Below, in pieces: positions 11,901-23,989 of a stretch of 64,000 nucleotides of DNA; position 1 is the first letter of the stretch; the number at the start of each line of letters is the position of its first letter. This DNA comes from Phragmites australis (Eukaryota; Streptophyta; Magnoliopsida; Poales; Poaceae): NCBI RefSeq assembly GCF_958298935.1, contig NC_084938.1:8315501-8379500 (forward strand), written 5' to 3'. The notes beneath the pieces were generated by a model. It saw nothing but the letters and a program-made list of their open reading frames with translations, did no database searches and had not been told where the DNA came from. The position numbers and the translations under genes are program-made.

Positions 11901-13275
11901 CGTGCACCCCATTGGCTCTGCGGTAGACTATCGTCAATTGGGCTTTGTATGTTACCAACTTTTGCAAGCTAGTAATGTTTTTTTTTTTGTTTCCCTTTCT
12001 GAAATCTTCAATCTGATACCTGAGCAGGCTGAGAAAGGTTTCTATTTTGTCGAGAAACATTACAGTACGCTTTTTAAACAGAAGCTCCAATCTTTAATCG
12101 GAGACAAGGAACCTAGACCACAAACTGTTGAAGTAGTTATGGGACGGAAATTGCAGGTATTTTAGAAGTATTCCAAAGCAGCTCAGTGAAACACACTGTT
12201 ATTGTTACTTAACCATGACGCTGCAGGTTCCACTGGGAGCAAATGGTTGTGCATATTTCCCGTTTGAAGATCTTTGTGATAGACCTTTAGGTGCTGCAGA
12301 TTATTTTGGACTCTTTAGTAAGTACATCGGTGCAATGTGATTTCTACCATTAGTATTCCAAAATTTTACTCTTTGACGTAATATAACTGATACCCAATTG
12401 TTACTGTGCAGAAAAGTTTCACACCCTGGCACTTGATGGTGTTCCAAAGTTTGGGTATAGTAACAGAACAGCAGCTTATCGGTTTGTCACACTGATTGAT
12501 GTATGATCCATATCTTCTTCCACATTTTTATGTTTAAGTTTGTATGAGACTCATTGTTCAGAAGCTTCCATTGTTCTATATTTGAACATAGACACGTTGA
12601 AACTCGACAGGCATGGCTGACAGCACTAGCAGCTTCCTTTTATAGGTGCTCTAAGGAGTTTTTCTCATTAGTCTAGATTATATGTGATTACATGCTGCCG
12701 ATAATCATAGTTAGAAATTATTCTCGAATGGAACCAACAGAAATGAATTTCCACTCAGTCTGAAATTCTCTAGCTAATAGATTTGCATGGTGCAGCATAA
12801 GTGATCTTATCTCCAAACTACTAATGATTTTTCAGGTTATGTATGAGAATAAAGCAAGGTTATTATGCACAGCCGAGGCTGCGCCAATAGAACTATTTGA
12901 GAATATTGTGACGGTTGCTGAAGCACAAAAAAATTCTCCAAGATCTTCGCGTTCACAGAAAAGCGACGATCCTGACCTATGTGTGGACAACGAGCTTGGA
13001 TTTGCCAAGGATCGTACTATTAGTAGGTAATATAAAATGTGTGTGTTGATATGATTTCAGCAGGCTGTAGTTTTTTTATCAGTCCTGTGCCTGGAATGCT
13101 GAACTAAAATTAATCCTATAGACCTGTATGAAATGGATGCCGTATTTTACCCTTTTGGGATTGCAGGTTGACAGAGGTCAATAGTAGAGAGTACTTGGAG
13201 GATTTTGAAGCGAGATTGCAGCAGCAGCAGCCCTTGCAAGGTGTAGATAATGGTGGTGATGTTGTACTGGCATGA
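8913..13275 (+). CDS. AFG1: AFG1/LACE1-family mitochondrial AAA+ ATPase
   Basis: Coding exons: 8913-9147, 9240-9319, 9417-9517, 9607-9732, 11154-11223, 11356-11442, 11524-11589, 11703-11795, 11890-11946, 12028-12156, 12227-12317, 12412-12500, 12836-13026, 13167-13275. All junctions are GT..AG and the frame stays open, giving 507 aa. The N-terminus is rich in R, S, H and hydrophobic residues with almost no acid, like a mitochondrial presequence. Walker A GGVGTGKT is at 164-171, Walker B ILCIDEF at about 226-232, and the sensor-1 segment STSNR at 259-263. The family marks VTDVADAMILNRLF, GLQRDLFLPFI and AADYFGLF are present. AFG1/LACE1 proteins are inner-membrane-associated ATPases acting in mitochondrial protein quality control, including turnover of respiratory subunits; that role is inferred from the family. 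Intron 4 (1.4 kb) holds two internal duplications. Confidence 0.93.
9942..10104. repeat. Tandem duplication in intron 4 (81-bp unit)
   Basis: The block starting gaacctattcagggcctaag occurs at 9942-10022 and again at 10023-10104. The copies differ by a few substitutions and by the length of a T run, so the duplication is not brand new. It is intronic and has no coding role. Confidence 0.9.
10601..10855. repeat. Second tandem duplication in intron 4
   Basis: Unit 1 is 10601-10740 and unit 2 is 10741-10855, both starting tgtcaaattattgatctgtc. Unit 2 is nearly identical but lacks a 25-base segment (10656-10680 of unit 1). Near identity suggests this duplication is younger than the one at 9942. 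Confidence 0.92.
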
Positions 13276-15887
13276 GTATAGCAGCACTCTGTGCTTGATA
13301 TTTGAAATTCATCTTGTATTTGCCCACCTGGATTACATAGGAAACTGAAAAGGTCTGCTTTTGCAGCAGTGGTGCATGCAAATTTGCATTAAGTAGTGAA
13401 AAAGGCATGCTTAACCAACAGTGATGGATGTAAAAGTACAATAAGCTTTGTAAGAATTTTTTTGCAAATGGGCGGGTGATCCATAAAATGTCTCATTGTA
13501 GAGAGGGGGGGGGGGGGGGGGTTTCTTACCGGAACCTGTGTTGTATTTATGTTTGTCAAACATTCAGATAGGCCTAAGCTCGAAACGAGTTGGCCATTAA
13601 AAGTGCTCTGGAGAGATCATTTGGGCATTAAAAGCGTGCTCTGGTGGAGCTCATTGATCTTTTTCTTTCGCAATATTTCCGGTGTGTACCAAATCTTACA
13701 GGACCATTGTTTGGCTAGTGCATAATATACCTCCATGGTTGCAGCATCAGTTCACTGCATAAATCCATAATAATAGGTAAAAGCTTCATTGAACTTTCAT
13801 AATTGAAAAAGGAAAAGGTTAACCATTGCTCATATTTTACTATTGTCTTACCTAGCTTTCCTGACATCCTTACCTTAGCAGGAAAGCAGCTCTGGTTATT
13901 GTGGTTGCATCATGTCTGCACGCAGATCTAATACCTGTGTCAAGGAAACTGCCTTGTTCCAGAATTGAATGCACAAAACAAATATTGATGGTCAAAATGC
14001 TCACCTAAATCTCAAGAACGCATGATACAAGAAATAAGGGAAATGGCTACTTTGTAGACTTCTCTCTTTGTAATATGTTGTATTCTTTCTAGAATCAACA
14101 AAGCTTTCTTTTTGTAAAAGAATCAACAAAGGGCACACAAAGATATCAGGATAGGAGACGTCAACTGCAATTCTCGAACTTTAAAGAAGAACATCTAATT
14201 CTTTTGGATTCATAACTGGCTGCAATGTTGCCAAGAAGCAAGAAGTCAGCTCTTGCATGATAGCCGTTTAGTCGCTACCAAGAATTTCTTCATTCGACGT
14301 TTTAAAAGGTAGAGACGGAGACCGAAAGATAGCTAAGCGGGAGACATTCTGATTCCCTCATGAAAAGATTTGGGCGACATGTCACTCACTCACTCTTCAC
14401 GATTCACACCGTGCTTGTAAATTGATAGTCGTGAAACCACTGATGCTTGCTGTAGCTACCTACCTCCTCTTCTTAGGGGTTGATGGTTTATGCATCTTTT
14501 GGTGTATGGTATGCATATGCATTTTTTTCAGTTTTCATATATTGTACTTTTTCCCTTTTTAATGCTGCATATTATCTGAAAAAGAGCAGATTTTTTACTC
14601 GAGTTGTAATTTTAATTATGGAAGTATTTTCCAAAGATAAATATAATTGTATTTTCTTGTGGCCGTTTCTAGTAAAAGTCATGTAATTCCATTACACTTT
14701 CCAGAAAGACATTTCTTTTTGACAGATTCGAGTAAACTGAGCGAAAACTCCAACTAGATTTCATTTCAAAAGCTTCCGTTAGCAAGGTGACCAGACATGA
14801 CTTTATGGTATTTACTACTAGCACTCGGTATTTAATAGGGATACTTGATGAAAAATATCGCTAAACCTTTTGCAAATCATGAGCTCCTAAACCATCTACT
14901 TTGACCTAAGGAAGTAGTTTCTAGAAGGGAAATGTCAGTAAAAAAAGAAAAACTAAAAGTAGAAGCCGCAAAATATCCGTGGCACGATGAATAGAACTAC
15001 GTGTCTTTGGATAGAGATGTTACTCGTAGGAAAAGGGCAATATGATGGATTGGTTCTCGAAGAAGGTAGTCGATTTGTGGGAATCAAGACTAGTTTTGAA
15101 TGCGGGGTTTCTCTACATTCGGTGCCATATATACAGTTTATTTTATATAATATTTTATTAAAGATCCTGCATTTCAAACAGGACCCAAAACATACATCCT
15201 GGATCCCTGATCTGTTGCTCTTAAATTGCAGGTCCTTTTGAACGGCTGCTTTTGCAGGAAGCAAGCAGACACAGAAATGACACGATTGCTATCTGAAAAT
15301 CCAGACACAGAGATGACATGGTGCAAATTCAGAAAGAACTGGGTTAGTGCCTCCTAAGTGGTTCCAGAGAGGAGGAATTAAGCTTAGATTCCAATTCATC
15401 AGTATTGGTCCTGATTTTATATACTGGCAATTTAAATATGGTTTGTCAGCGGCATTCCAACTATATGGATGTCTTGTTTTTGTCAGGATTTACGATATGT
15501 TTGGTAGAGCTCTAATTTCAAGAATATTTGGAGCTAGTCATTCTTATCTTCAGAAATTTTTGAAGCTGGAGTTGCGGACAGATTGAGAGTTTTTGATTGA
15601 GATATCTTGTTCTTATTTTAGACTAAAAATAGATATTTAAATCACTTTATTTTATCCTACAAACTACAAATCTTGTATGGATCTCGAAGTTGAAGCTCTG
15701 CCAAATATAATCTTATATAGCTTAGAGTTTCTTGACATGTTGGCCAGACTCTGATCCAACCATGACAACAAATCCGTCTCATTACTGTAGCTCTGTATTG
15801 TTCATCCATCTTCCCCGAAGCTTTTCTCCACAAAAGCTCACCTTGTAAGCTTGGATCCGGCCTCTCCCATCCTTCTCCCGCTTTCCA
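13276..15887. other. 3' UTR of AFG1-type gene, then gene-free DNA
   Basis: The 3' UTR probably ends before the G17 tract at 13505-13521. Beyond it I see no supported gene. Open frames at 14480-14686, 14953-15264, 15347-15586 and 15657-15899 are short, unlike known proteins, and read as chance. The DNA is A+T rich with no clear inverted repeats. Confidence 0.4.
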
Positions 15888-16612
15888 TAAACAATTCATG
15901 AGCAGAACTAATAAACTGATATGATCATATCATCAAAGTATAATCTAGACATGTGTATGAAAACACAATATATGACTAGATCTACTATACTCAAAATTAG
16001 AAATCGGAGGAAATAAAGTACAAGTAACATGGTTTTTACATACTGGTCCTGTATTGTGGAGGTTTCTGAAAATTTTGGTTGTACTATGTTGACGGCACGA
16101 TCGATCCTACTAATGACGCGCCTAATTTGTTGATGATGACAGCGGGCAGTGACCAAGCGACTAGGAAGACAAGCCGTGGTGAAGAACTTGAGCAGTCGCG
16201 CGAAGCGCTTCTCAAAAACCTTATTCGCCCTCTCCCGGTGCAAGATCTCAAGAGCGAGGGTGTTGGAGACCTGCTCTCCCATTCGTCGGTGCATGCTGAT
16301 GCTGGGATGGATTAGACTACAGCGGTAGCACAACCGAGAGAGAAAGAGGCAAAACCCAAACTCTTATATAGACTCACGTAATAAGAGCGTTTCTAATTTT
16401 AGCGCTATTCTCAATTAGCAGTCTATGTTGTACGTATACCCAATGAGGTAGCCAGGTAGGGTCCTTGCATATATATAGGGAGAAAACCCCCCACCTCTAC
16501 CTCCATTAGGTAGTAATAGAGGGTGAACCTCAACATGGACCACCTCTCCATAATATGGGCCTTTGAGATTTATTAGGAATTATTACATGAGTCGTTCCTA
16601 ATAATTCTAACA
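15888..16612 (-). repeat. Copia 3' LTR (left copy)
   Basis: Matches 21112-21837 along its length with scattered substitutions and small indels. It ends ataattctaaca at 16612. Directly right of it, gttggaggat on the element strand is a purine-rich stretch fitting the polypurine tract. The open frame at 16079-16315 on the + strand is only an antisense shadow. Confidence 0.85.
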
Positions 16613-17199
16613 ATCCTCCAACATATCTCAAAGTCTCATAGAGAATTGCCAGTTTTCTACTGTTGTTTAATATACCAGTGTTTCAGTGAAGACTGTTAAG
16701 TTGAACATCGACCTAGAACATCAAGCTACACTCATTCACAAATTGAACAATGGACTATGCCTTGAATTGCTAGTTTTGTGCAAACAAGTTTCACTTAAAG
16801 TCATAACTGATACTTGGCTGCCAGTAGGCTACCCCGTGGGTGGAGCATATAAGTCCTACTCCACGGTCTCTTCATGAGTTTACTAGAGATCACACAAATC
16901 TTAAAGACTGCGACCAACAGTTAGACTCATATAGGTGTGTTCTTTCAAGAATGCCATGTAGGTCAGCATCTTCATTACTTAAAGCCAACAGAACACATTA
17001 AGGCAATAGCCAACCTACCTTACAGATCTCTGAGAGTATTGCATCTTCACTCAAGTGAGTCAAACAACAAAGGTACTCTCCTCCAGTTAGACCAATAGTT
17101 TGTTCTTCCTAGATTCTAATTCACGGGATCTCCGATCATATAGGTTGGATTACCATTGTGGAATAACTCATATGGGTCGCATACCCATCTCCTACGATG

Positions 17200-17720
17200 C
17201 GTTATCTATCACACTCTGTGATAGTCATTTTGTAAAGGGATCTACTGGGTTCTTAGCTGTTTGGATATAATCCAAGGTTATCACTTCGGAGTTTCTCAAT
17301 TTCCTGACAGACTTCAATCGTCTTTTTACGTGCCTTGAGGACTTGCCATTATCCTTAGAACTATTTATTGATAATAACCTTCTGATTATCACAATTCATA
17401 AGGATAGCTGGTACCAGTTTTTCAACCACAGGTAAGTCTATCAACAAGTCACACAGTAATTCTGCCTCAACAGTGGCTGTGTCTAATGCAGTGAGTTATG
17501 CTTCTATAGTTGACCTCGTCAAGATGGTATGTTTGCAAGACCTCTATGACACAGCAGTATCACTTAGAGTGAATACATATTCACTTATGGCATAAATCTT
17601 ATCAGCATCAGATATCCAGTTTGAATCACTATAACCCTCTGGTATTGATGGGTATCCAGAATAGTGAAGACCATAACTCATACTACCAAGAAAATAGCGC
17701 ATGACTCGCGCAAGCGCACA
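17200..17720 (-). pseudogene. Copia RNase H domain, decayed
   Basis: Read on the minus strand with frame changes, this contains RNase H-like and C-terminal copia text, including KLVPAILMNCDNQK, EVITLDYIQTAKN and a VDPFTK-like end. Several stops interrupt it. It continues the reverse transcriptase frame ending at 17721. Confidence 0.7.
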
Positions 17721-19084
17721 TCAATGTTCATCACCCGGGTTAGAAGTAAAACGACTCAATTTGCTCATAACAAATGAGATATTAGGCATTGTAGCACTAG
17801 CTAGGTTCATGAGTGATCCAATAATCTGAGAGTATCTCAGTTGGTTCCTGCCACTTTTCTTATTGTTTCGAAGTATCACACTAGGATCATAAGGTGTTGG
17901 AGAAAACTTGTTATCCTGGTAGCCAAAGCAGCTCAAGACCTTCTCAACATAATGAGATTGTGTAAGAGTAATCTCATTCTCTCCTTTGATTAACTTGATA
18001 TTTAAGATTACATCAGTCTCACCTAGATCTTTCATATCAAAGCTTTGAGATAAGAAAGACTTGACCGCATTAACCACATTAAGGTTTGTCCCAAATCTTA
18101 GTATGTCATCAATATACAAGCACAATATAACTCCCTCACCCCCACCATGATGATAGTACACATATTTATCTGCCTCATTGACTGAAAAGACTGCAAATAT
18201 TAAAGTTCTGTTGAACTTCCCATGCCATTGTTTAGGAGCTTGTGTAAGGCTCTACAAGGACTTCAACAACTTACACACCATGTCTTCTTGACCTTTTACT
18301 ACAAACCTATCAGGTTGTTCCATATAAATTTCCTCATCCAACTCTCCATTAAGGAAAGCTGTCTTAACGTCCATCTGATGAACGATAAGACCATATGAGA
18401 CAGCCAAGGAAAGTCACACTCGGATAGTAGTCAATCTCACAACAGATGAATAAGTATTAAAGAAGTCTTCACCTTCCTTTTAAGTATGACCCTTAGCCAC
18501 AAGCCGAGCCTTGTACATTTCAATAGTACCGTTGGGCCTAAGCTTCTTCTTGAACACCCACTTGCAACCCACAACTTTGCAACCATATGGTCATTCTATG
18601 ACCTCCCAAGTCCCATTTGCGAGGATGGAATCCATTTCGCTCTGAACAGCCTCCTTCCAGTAGTCTGCAAATGCAAACGCTTCTAAAATAGACTTAGGAG
18701 TGTCATCCACAAGGTACATAGTGAAATTATCACCAAAATATTTTCCAGTCCTTTGTCTCTTACTCCTCCTAGGAGCATCACTGTCATCCTCCTTAGGATC
18801 TTGCTCATGTGTTTGTTCAATAAACTCAAGAGGTGGAGTAGGTTCAGAAATTATCTCAGAAGATAGTCTAGACATGCTATGTAAATCTTTCATAGGAAAT
18901 ATGTGCTAAAAAATATTGTGTCACGAGACTCCATCATTGTATCAACATGCATGTCAAGTACCTCAGATTTAACCACTAAAAACCTATAAGCAATGCTCCG
19001 ATGAGCATATCCCAGAAAGACACAATCCACTGTTTTAGGTTCGAGCTTGTGCTTTTTAGTTATTGGTACATTGACTTTCACCAA
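17721..19084 (-). pseudogene. Copia integrase C-terminus and reverse transcriptase, broken
   Basis: Order on the minus strand: CVFLGYAHRSIAYRFLV (integrase C-terminal region, 19084-18890); an acidic linker ending RRSKRQRTGKYFGDNF; the RT start DYWKEAVQSEMDSILANGTW (about 18690-18600); then, with stops, KARLVAKGHT, QMDVKTAFLNGELDEEIYM and the catalytic CLYIDDIL near 18120-18100; then MKDLGE and the PNISFVMSKLSRFT segment. The active-site YIDD is intact but the frame is interrupted between 18590 and 18161. Confidence 0.88.
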
Positions 19085-19099
19085 GCATCCCTAAGTGCG

Positions 19100-19747
19100 C
19101 AAATAAGAAAGTGACGGCTTTCTCCCTTCTCATTCTTCATATGGGGTTTTCTCCTTATCCTTGAGAGGAACTCTATTCAGGACTTGGCATGAAGTTAACA
19201 GGGTCTCCCCCCACCATGCCTTAGATAATCCCGCAGTGTCTAACATGGCATTAACCAAGTTAGTCAATGTGTGATTTTTCCTTTCGGTAACCCCGTTTGA
19301 TTGAGGTGAATAGGAAGACGTCCTCTCATGAATAATCCCATGTTTCTCACAGAATAAGTCAAAATCACTAGAGAAATACTCTCCACCATGATCTGATCTA
19401 ATTCTTTTGATTTTTCTCTCTAGTTGATTCTCAACTTCTACCTTACAGATTTTAAAGTGATCTATAACCTCATCTTTCATTTTCAACAAATAAACATAGC
19501 AATATCTAGTCGTATCATCAATCAAAGTCACGAAATATCTTTTTCCACCCTTCGTCAATACACCATTCATTTCACATAGATCTAAATGTATGAGTTCTAG
19601 AGGTGTCAAATTTCTCTCCTTAGCTATCTTGTGGGTCTTACGAGGTTGTTTTGATTGCATACAACTATGACACTTAGAACCTTTGACCATGGAAAATTTT
19701 GAAATTAAACTCATGCTGGAAAGTCGAGTCATAGAACCAAAATTCAA
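19100..19747 (-). pseudogene. Copia GAG-pre-integrase and integrase core
   Basis: Minus-strand frame with the zinc-binding tail CHSCMQSKQPRKTHK, then the integrase core: HLDLCEMNG, YFVTLIDDTTRYCYVYLLK, the block IRSDHGGEYFSSDF and the glutamate block SPQSNGVTERKNHTL. These carry the D, D, E catalytic positions of retroviral-type integrases. The frame is open for 205 residues but cut off from its neighbours by stops. Confidence 0.9.
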
Positions 19748-19855
19748 ATGACATAACTACGAAATATTGCCACAAATATGGTTCACAGACTTACTGCTGA
19801 AATCAGAAAGGGAAAAACAGAACATGCCTCCGCACTCATAGCCTTTACCAATAAA

Positions 19856-20449
19856 TTATCCATGCTTTGACACTACTACTTTATTGGACTCTAACACCAC
19901 CTTAAACCCGTCTCTACAAAGAAAAGAACCGCTAACTAGATTCTTGTTCATTGTAGGGACATGCTGCACATTTCTCAGCTGCACGATCTTTCTCAAAGTA
20001 AACTTCAGATCTACCGTACCAACACCACGAACAGAAGCATGTGACCCAATCCCCATTAGGACGAAAGAATCATAGACGACCTGATAAGAAGAGAACATTG
20101 AGATATCAACACATACATGAACATTGGCTCCTGTATCAATCCACCAATTAGTAGACTGAAATACTGAAAATACTGAAGGTAAATTTTCATACCCTATAAC
20201 TCCATTTTCAGCTTCGCCAATGGTCACCACATTAGCAGTCTTTGAGTTCTGCTTTTGTGGAGCATTTCTTCCCTTGCGGTTTGGACAATCCTTGGCGAAA
20301 TGTCCAATCTCATCGCACATAAAGTAAAGCAGTTTTGCTGTGTTCATATTCTTCTTCTTAAAGGTGGTAGTTTTATTTGGCTTATTATCTTTTCCTTTGT
20401 TATTGTTGTGGATGGGCTTTTGCACCATATTGACGCTAGTCTCCCTCAC
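19856..20449 (-). pseudogene. Copia nucleocapsid zinc knuckle and aspartic protease
   Basis: The knuckle reads YFMCDEIGHFAKDC: the first zinc-binding Cys of the CX2CX4HX4C pattern is Tyr, a one-base TGT to TAT change, so zinc binding should be lost. The protease active site WWIDTGA follows, then the flap region and VPTMNKNLVSGSFLCRDG. It is 197 residues on the minus strand. Confidence 0.88.
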
Positions 20450-20528
20450 ATCCTTTTAGAGTCACATCCTTAGCCTGAGCTTTTTCCTCAACATCAAGAG
20501 ACGTGATCAAACTCTCAACAGTAATCTC

Positions 20529-21038
20529 TTATCTCTTGTGCTTTAGAACAGTGGAAAAGTTCCTCCATGAAGGAGGTAACTTGGCAACAGTGCCTCCAGC
20601 CACAAACTTGTCAGGTACATTGATCTTGAGGAGTTCGAGTTCCTTCACGATGCACTGAACCTCATGAGCCTGCTCGACTATAAAGCGATTTTCAACCATC
20701 TTGTAGTTATGATACTGCTCCATGATATATAGTTTACTTCCTGAATATGATGCACTAAATTTAGCATTTAGTGTATCACATAGCTCCTTCGCGCTTTGTA
20801 TGCGTATGTACACATCACAAAGATGGTCACCAAGAACGCTAAGAATGCATCCTACAAAGAGTGTATTGGCATCCGTGAATGTCTTTTCCTGTTCAGCAGT
20901 AAGGATTCCTTCTTGCTTGCCATTAGCCACCCAGTAGACATTCATAGCCGTCAGCCACAGAGTGACCTTAACTTGCCATCTCTTAAAATGCACACCAGAA
21001 AACTTGTCTGGCCTCAGTGCATCAACAAAACCAGTCAT
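20529..21038 (-). pseudogene. Copia gag (UBN2-type)
   Basis: Starts MTGFVDALRPDKFSG at 21038 and includes FKRWQVKVTLWLTAMNVYWV, DHLCDVYIRIQSAKELCDTL and YKMVENRFIVEQAHEVQ, the capsid-like domain of plant copia gag. The frame ends at a TAA following LKHKR (about 20527), after which gag-like text continues, so the stop looks like a nonsense change. The open frame extends upstream into the LTR to 21455, but that part is non-coding. Confidence 0.88.
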
Positions 21039-21111
21039 TGATAAAGCTAAGTGCCTACAATAAGGTTTTTGGATTGTTGTAAAATAAGGCACATTTAGGT
21101 TTACTTTAATC

Positions 21112-21837
21112 CATAAATAATTCATGAGTAGAAACTTGTAAACTGATATGATCATATCATCAGAGCATAATCTAGACATATGTACGAAAGCACAACATAT
21201 GACTAGATTTACTATACTCAAAATTAGAAATCGTAGGAAATAAAGTACGAGTAACATGGTTTTTACGTATTGGTCCTGTATTATGGAGGTTGCTGAAGAT
21301 GCTGGTTGCACTGTGTTGACGACATAATCGATCCTGCTGATGACGCGCCAAATTTGTTCATGATGGCAGTGGGCAGCGCCTAAGCGACTAGGAAAATGAG
21401 CCGTGGTGAAGAACTTGAGCAGTCGCACGGAGCGCTTCTCAAAAACATTATTCATCGTCTCCTAGTGCAAGATCTCAAGAGTGAGGGTTTCGGAGACCTG
21501 CTCTCCTATTCGCCAGTGCATGCTGACGCTGGGATAGAATAGACTATAGTGGCAGTATAACCGAGAGAGAAAGAGGCAAAACCCTAATTCTTATATAGAC
21601 TCACGTAATGAGAGTGTTCTCAATTTTAGGGCTACTATCAATTAGCAGTTTATGTTGTACGTGTATCCAATGAGATGGGGGTCCTTGCATATATATAGGG
21701 AGAAACCCCCACATCTATCTGCATTAGTAATATGGTACTAATAAAATATGGGTCTCAACATAGGCCACCTCTTCACAATATGGGCCTTTGAGATTTATTA
21801 GGAATTATTACATGGGTTGGCCTCAATAATTCTAACA
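21112..21837 (-). repeat. Copia 5' LTR (right copy)
   Basis: Partner of the left LTR. It ends tctaaca at 21837, giving TGTTAGA on the element strand. A canonical tRNA-Met primer site was not found next to its inner edge, and similarity between the copies continues through ccataaa(c/t)aattcatgag, so the inner boundary is uncertain by about 25 bases. Confidence 0.85.
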
Positions 21838-22387
21838 ACTGATCCCCAGATTCATCCGGGAAGCCCCCAATTTGTGAAGCCCGGTGATGCATCCTTTAGA
21901 ACTATGGCTTCGACCTCTTCAACCTATTTTGTTGGTGCGTGATCTGAGGCGACTACCGAGCGGACCATCGGCATGTCAATTGATCTGCATCGTGAGGCCC
22001 CTTCTCCATCTATGCTGCAGTGGTTCGATGGCTTCTCACCGTACATATTGCCTCGTCTCGGCGTGGATGGCGGCATCCTTGTCTGGTGCTCTGGTACTGG
22101 AGCCATGGCTGATCTGTACCTCTTGGTGCGGGGCGCTTCTGAGGTGGCACGAGCTTCTTCTCCATCGACGATGCCGATTTTCCCGAGAGGACTTGATTGA
22201 ACTTTCATTTATGTTTATGTCCTCCTTTTCTTGCTTAAAGACCCTAGCTTAACTCTAGGAACTTGTAAGGAACTTTTTTGCAATTGTACCTTTGCTCTGA
22301 GAGTAATGGAGTTTTAAGCCCCTTGAGGGCGTACTTCCTTAAAAAAATAGTACAATGCAAGGTTTAGGTTTGTTAGGTCCGCTCCCT
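21838..22387. other. Possible retroelement tail, no gene
   Basis: No supported gene. The stretch ends with a tail-like text (gtaatggagttttaagcccc...cttaaaaaaa at 22302-22347) reminiscent of a LINE 3' end with a short A run. Open frames at 21884-22252 and 21973-22200 overlap in different frames and match nothing I recognise. Confidence 0.3.
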
Positions 22388-22390
22388 GTA

Positions 22391-22932
22391 GGTGTGTTTG
22401 GTCAGAGGATAAGATTGGATGAGATATGGTCATTCATGTTTTGTTGGATGGATCGATCTAATTTCTTGTTTGATAGCATGGATAGGGTGATCTAATTTCT
22501 TGTTTGGTTGGACGGATATAACTTTAATGGGGTTAGCCAAACATTTATGCAACCCGCTTGTCATATATTTAGATTTTCATCAAAATACAATCATGCGAGA
22601 TCTTGTTTTGTTAATTTAATTGCAATGAATACAATTGTACAATCGGATCACAAATCAGATAAAAAGTTTAGGAGACAATATCATTTAAAGTGTGTGAACA
22701 AAAAAAATGCATGGACTCTAACCAACTAGAATATGTCATATCAGCAGGGATAAAGTTCATCCAGAACATAGATCGGTTTGTTTAGCAATTTTTTGCGGAT
22801 GAGCTCATCTAGCATCTAAGAAAAATATTCCATCTAGATGGTCATCTCATTCAGCTTGCCTCCAACCAAACACATCAAAAAAACTAGATGATCATCTCCC
22901 ATCCAGGAATATCTCTCCAACCAAATACACCC
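22391..22932. mobile_element. MITE with GTA direct repeats
   Basis: Left end ggtgtgtttggtcagagg and right end (reversed) gggtgtatttggttggag form a terminal inverted repeat of about 18 bases with mismatches. The trinucleotide GTA flanks both ends (22388-22390 and 22933-22935). It is 542 bases without coding capacity. The superfamily is uncertain: a 3-bp duplication fits PIF/Harbinger or CACTA-like elements, but the terminal bases are not diagnostic. Confidence 0.6.
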
Positions 22933-23608
22933 GTACTATACAAACCTTCCCCTAATCCGACCTAGGGCCTGTTTGATTCAGCTTCTGAGCTGCTTCTAGC
23001 AAAAAAAGAGAGCAAGATTGGTCTCCCAAACAGCTCTCGTATAGTCCAATTTTCTCAAACTAGATTCTAGCCCACACCCCTCAATACATACAAACGCGGA
23101 AGTGACCAAGGTTAATGTTTTATATTTTCATAGATAATTCCTTATACGAGTAATGTTGTTTCAGCACAATTGTCTGACAAGAAATTGAAATTGTGGTTGT
23201 TCATTCTGTGACAACATAGCTTTACACTAATTATGTGTTGGCATCAGGCTGCTGGTGTAGAGTGTTTGTGCTTTGGTGTGCAACAAATATTTTGTTGCTC
23301 TACAAGTGAACTTCATATGATTATGAAATCTGAATCTGGGTAGATCTTTCCACCCTTTTTTAAGGATCTTTTAAGTTGATATGTCAGGGTTTGAAAATGA
23401 TGTTTGGTGTGGAAGATGATGTGTGTGTTTGGCATGTGCTTTTTGGCTCTTTGGGAGAATATGACAATATCTACAGATTAATTCCATGAGCTTGTTATTT
23501 ACTAATTTTGTTTATTAGTAGTTACCACCTCTTTACTGTCATTCATGTGAAATTCATTGTTATTGTCTGAAATGAAAATGATATGTTTTGTACTCTTGTA
23601 TAGATGGA

Positions 23609-23930
23609 AACAATTGAAAAGGCCAAGATAATGGTTGAGAAAGGGATGCATTTTCCACTAGAGTTTTCATTGAAATATGTGTAGAAGTACTAGCAAAAAA
23701 TGGACCACATGGTTGCTTGAACAATAATGGCTATGGTAACCTAATGGCCAAGTTCAAAGAACACACAGGCAAAGATTACCCCTGTACTCAACCGAAGAAT
23801 AAATAGGAATACTTGAAGGGTGAGTATGTAACATGGAAAGCATTGAACATCTATGCGTTCAAATTAGGATGAGATCCTAAAACTGGTAGAATTGTTGCAT
23901 CTGATGAGCAGTGTGAAGAAAAGATTAAGG
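23609..23930 (+). pseudogene. Myb/SANT-like domain of Harbinger ORF1 type, relic
   Basis: Read with stops, the frame gives CVEVLAKNGPHGCLNNNGYG, then LMAKFKEHTGKDYPCTQPKN, then EYLKGEYVTWKALN and DPKTGRIVASDEQCEEKIK. The spacing and the words NxxGY, KFKxxTGKDY, KNK and ASDE match the Myb/SANT-like DNA-binding domain of plant Harbinger ORF1-like proteins. Stops and a frame change make it non-functional. The Harbinger-type termini around it support the call. Confidence 0.6.
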
Positions 23931-23989
23931 TACATAATCTTTTAGGTGTTCTTGATGCCATGTTCACTATTTGTTTTTGTTACATGAAA

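Larger units (their letters stand above)
15888..21837 (-). mobile_element. Complete but inactive Ty1/copia LTR retrotransposon
   Basis: Two LTR copies (about 15888-16612 and 21112-21837) bracket gag, protease, integrase, reverse transcriptase and RNase H sequence on the minus strand in the copia order (integrase before RT). Total length is about 5.95 kb. LTRs end ...attctaaca on the + strand, which is TGTTAGAAT on the element strand. The reading frame is interrupted by several stops and frameshifts. LTR copies differ at many positions (roughly 85-90% alike by eye), so the insertion is old. The outer left boundary and a target duplication could not be fixed. Confidence 0.9.

Noticed and set aside
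16079..16315. Open frame of 78 codons on the + strand in the copia LTR
   Set aside because: It lies inside an LTR, antisense to the element, and the partner LTR does not preserve it.
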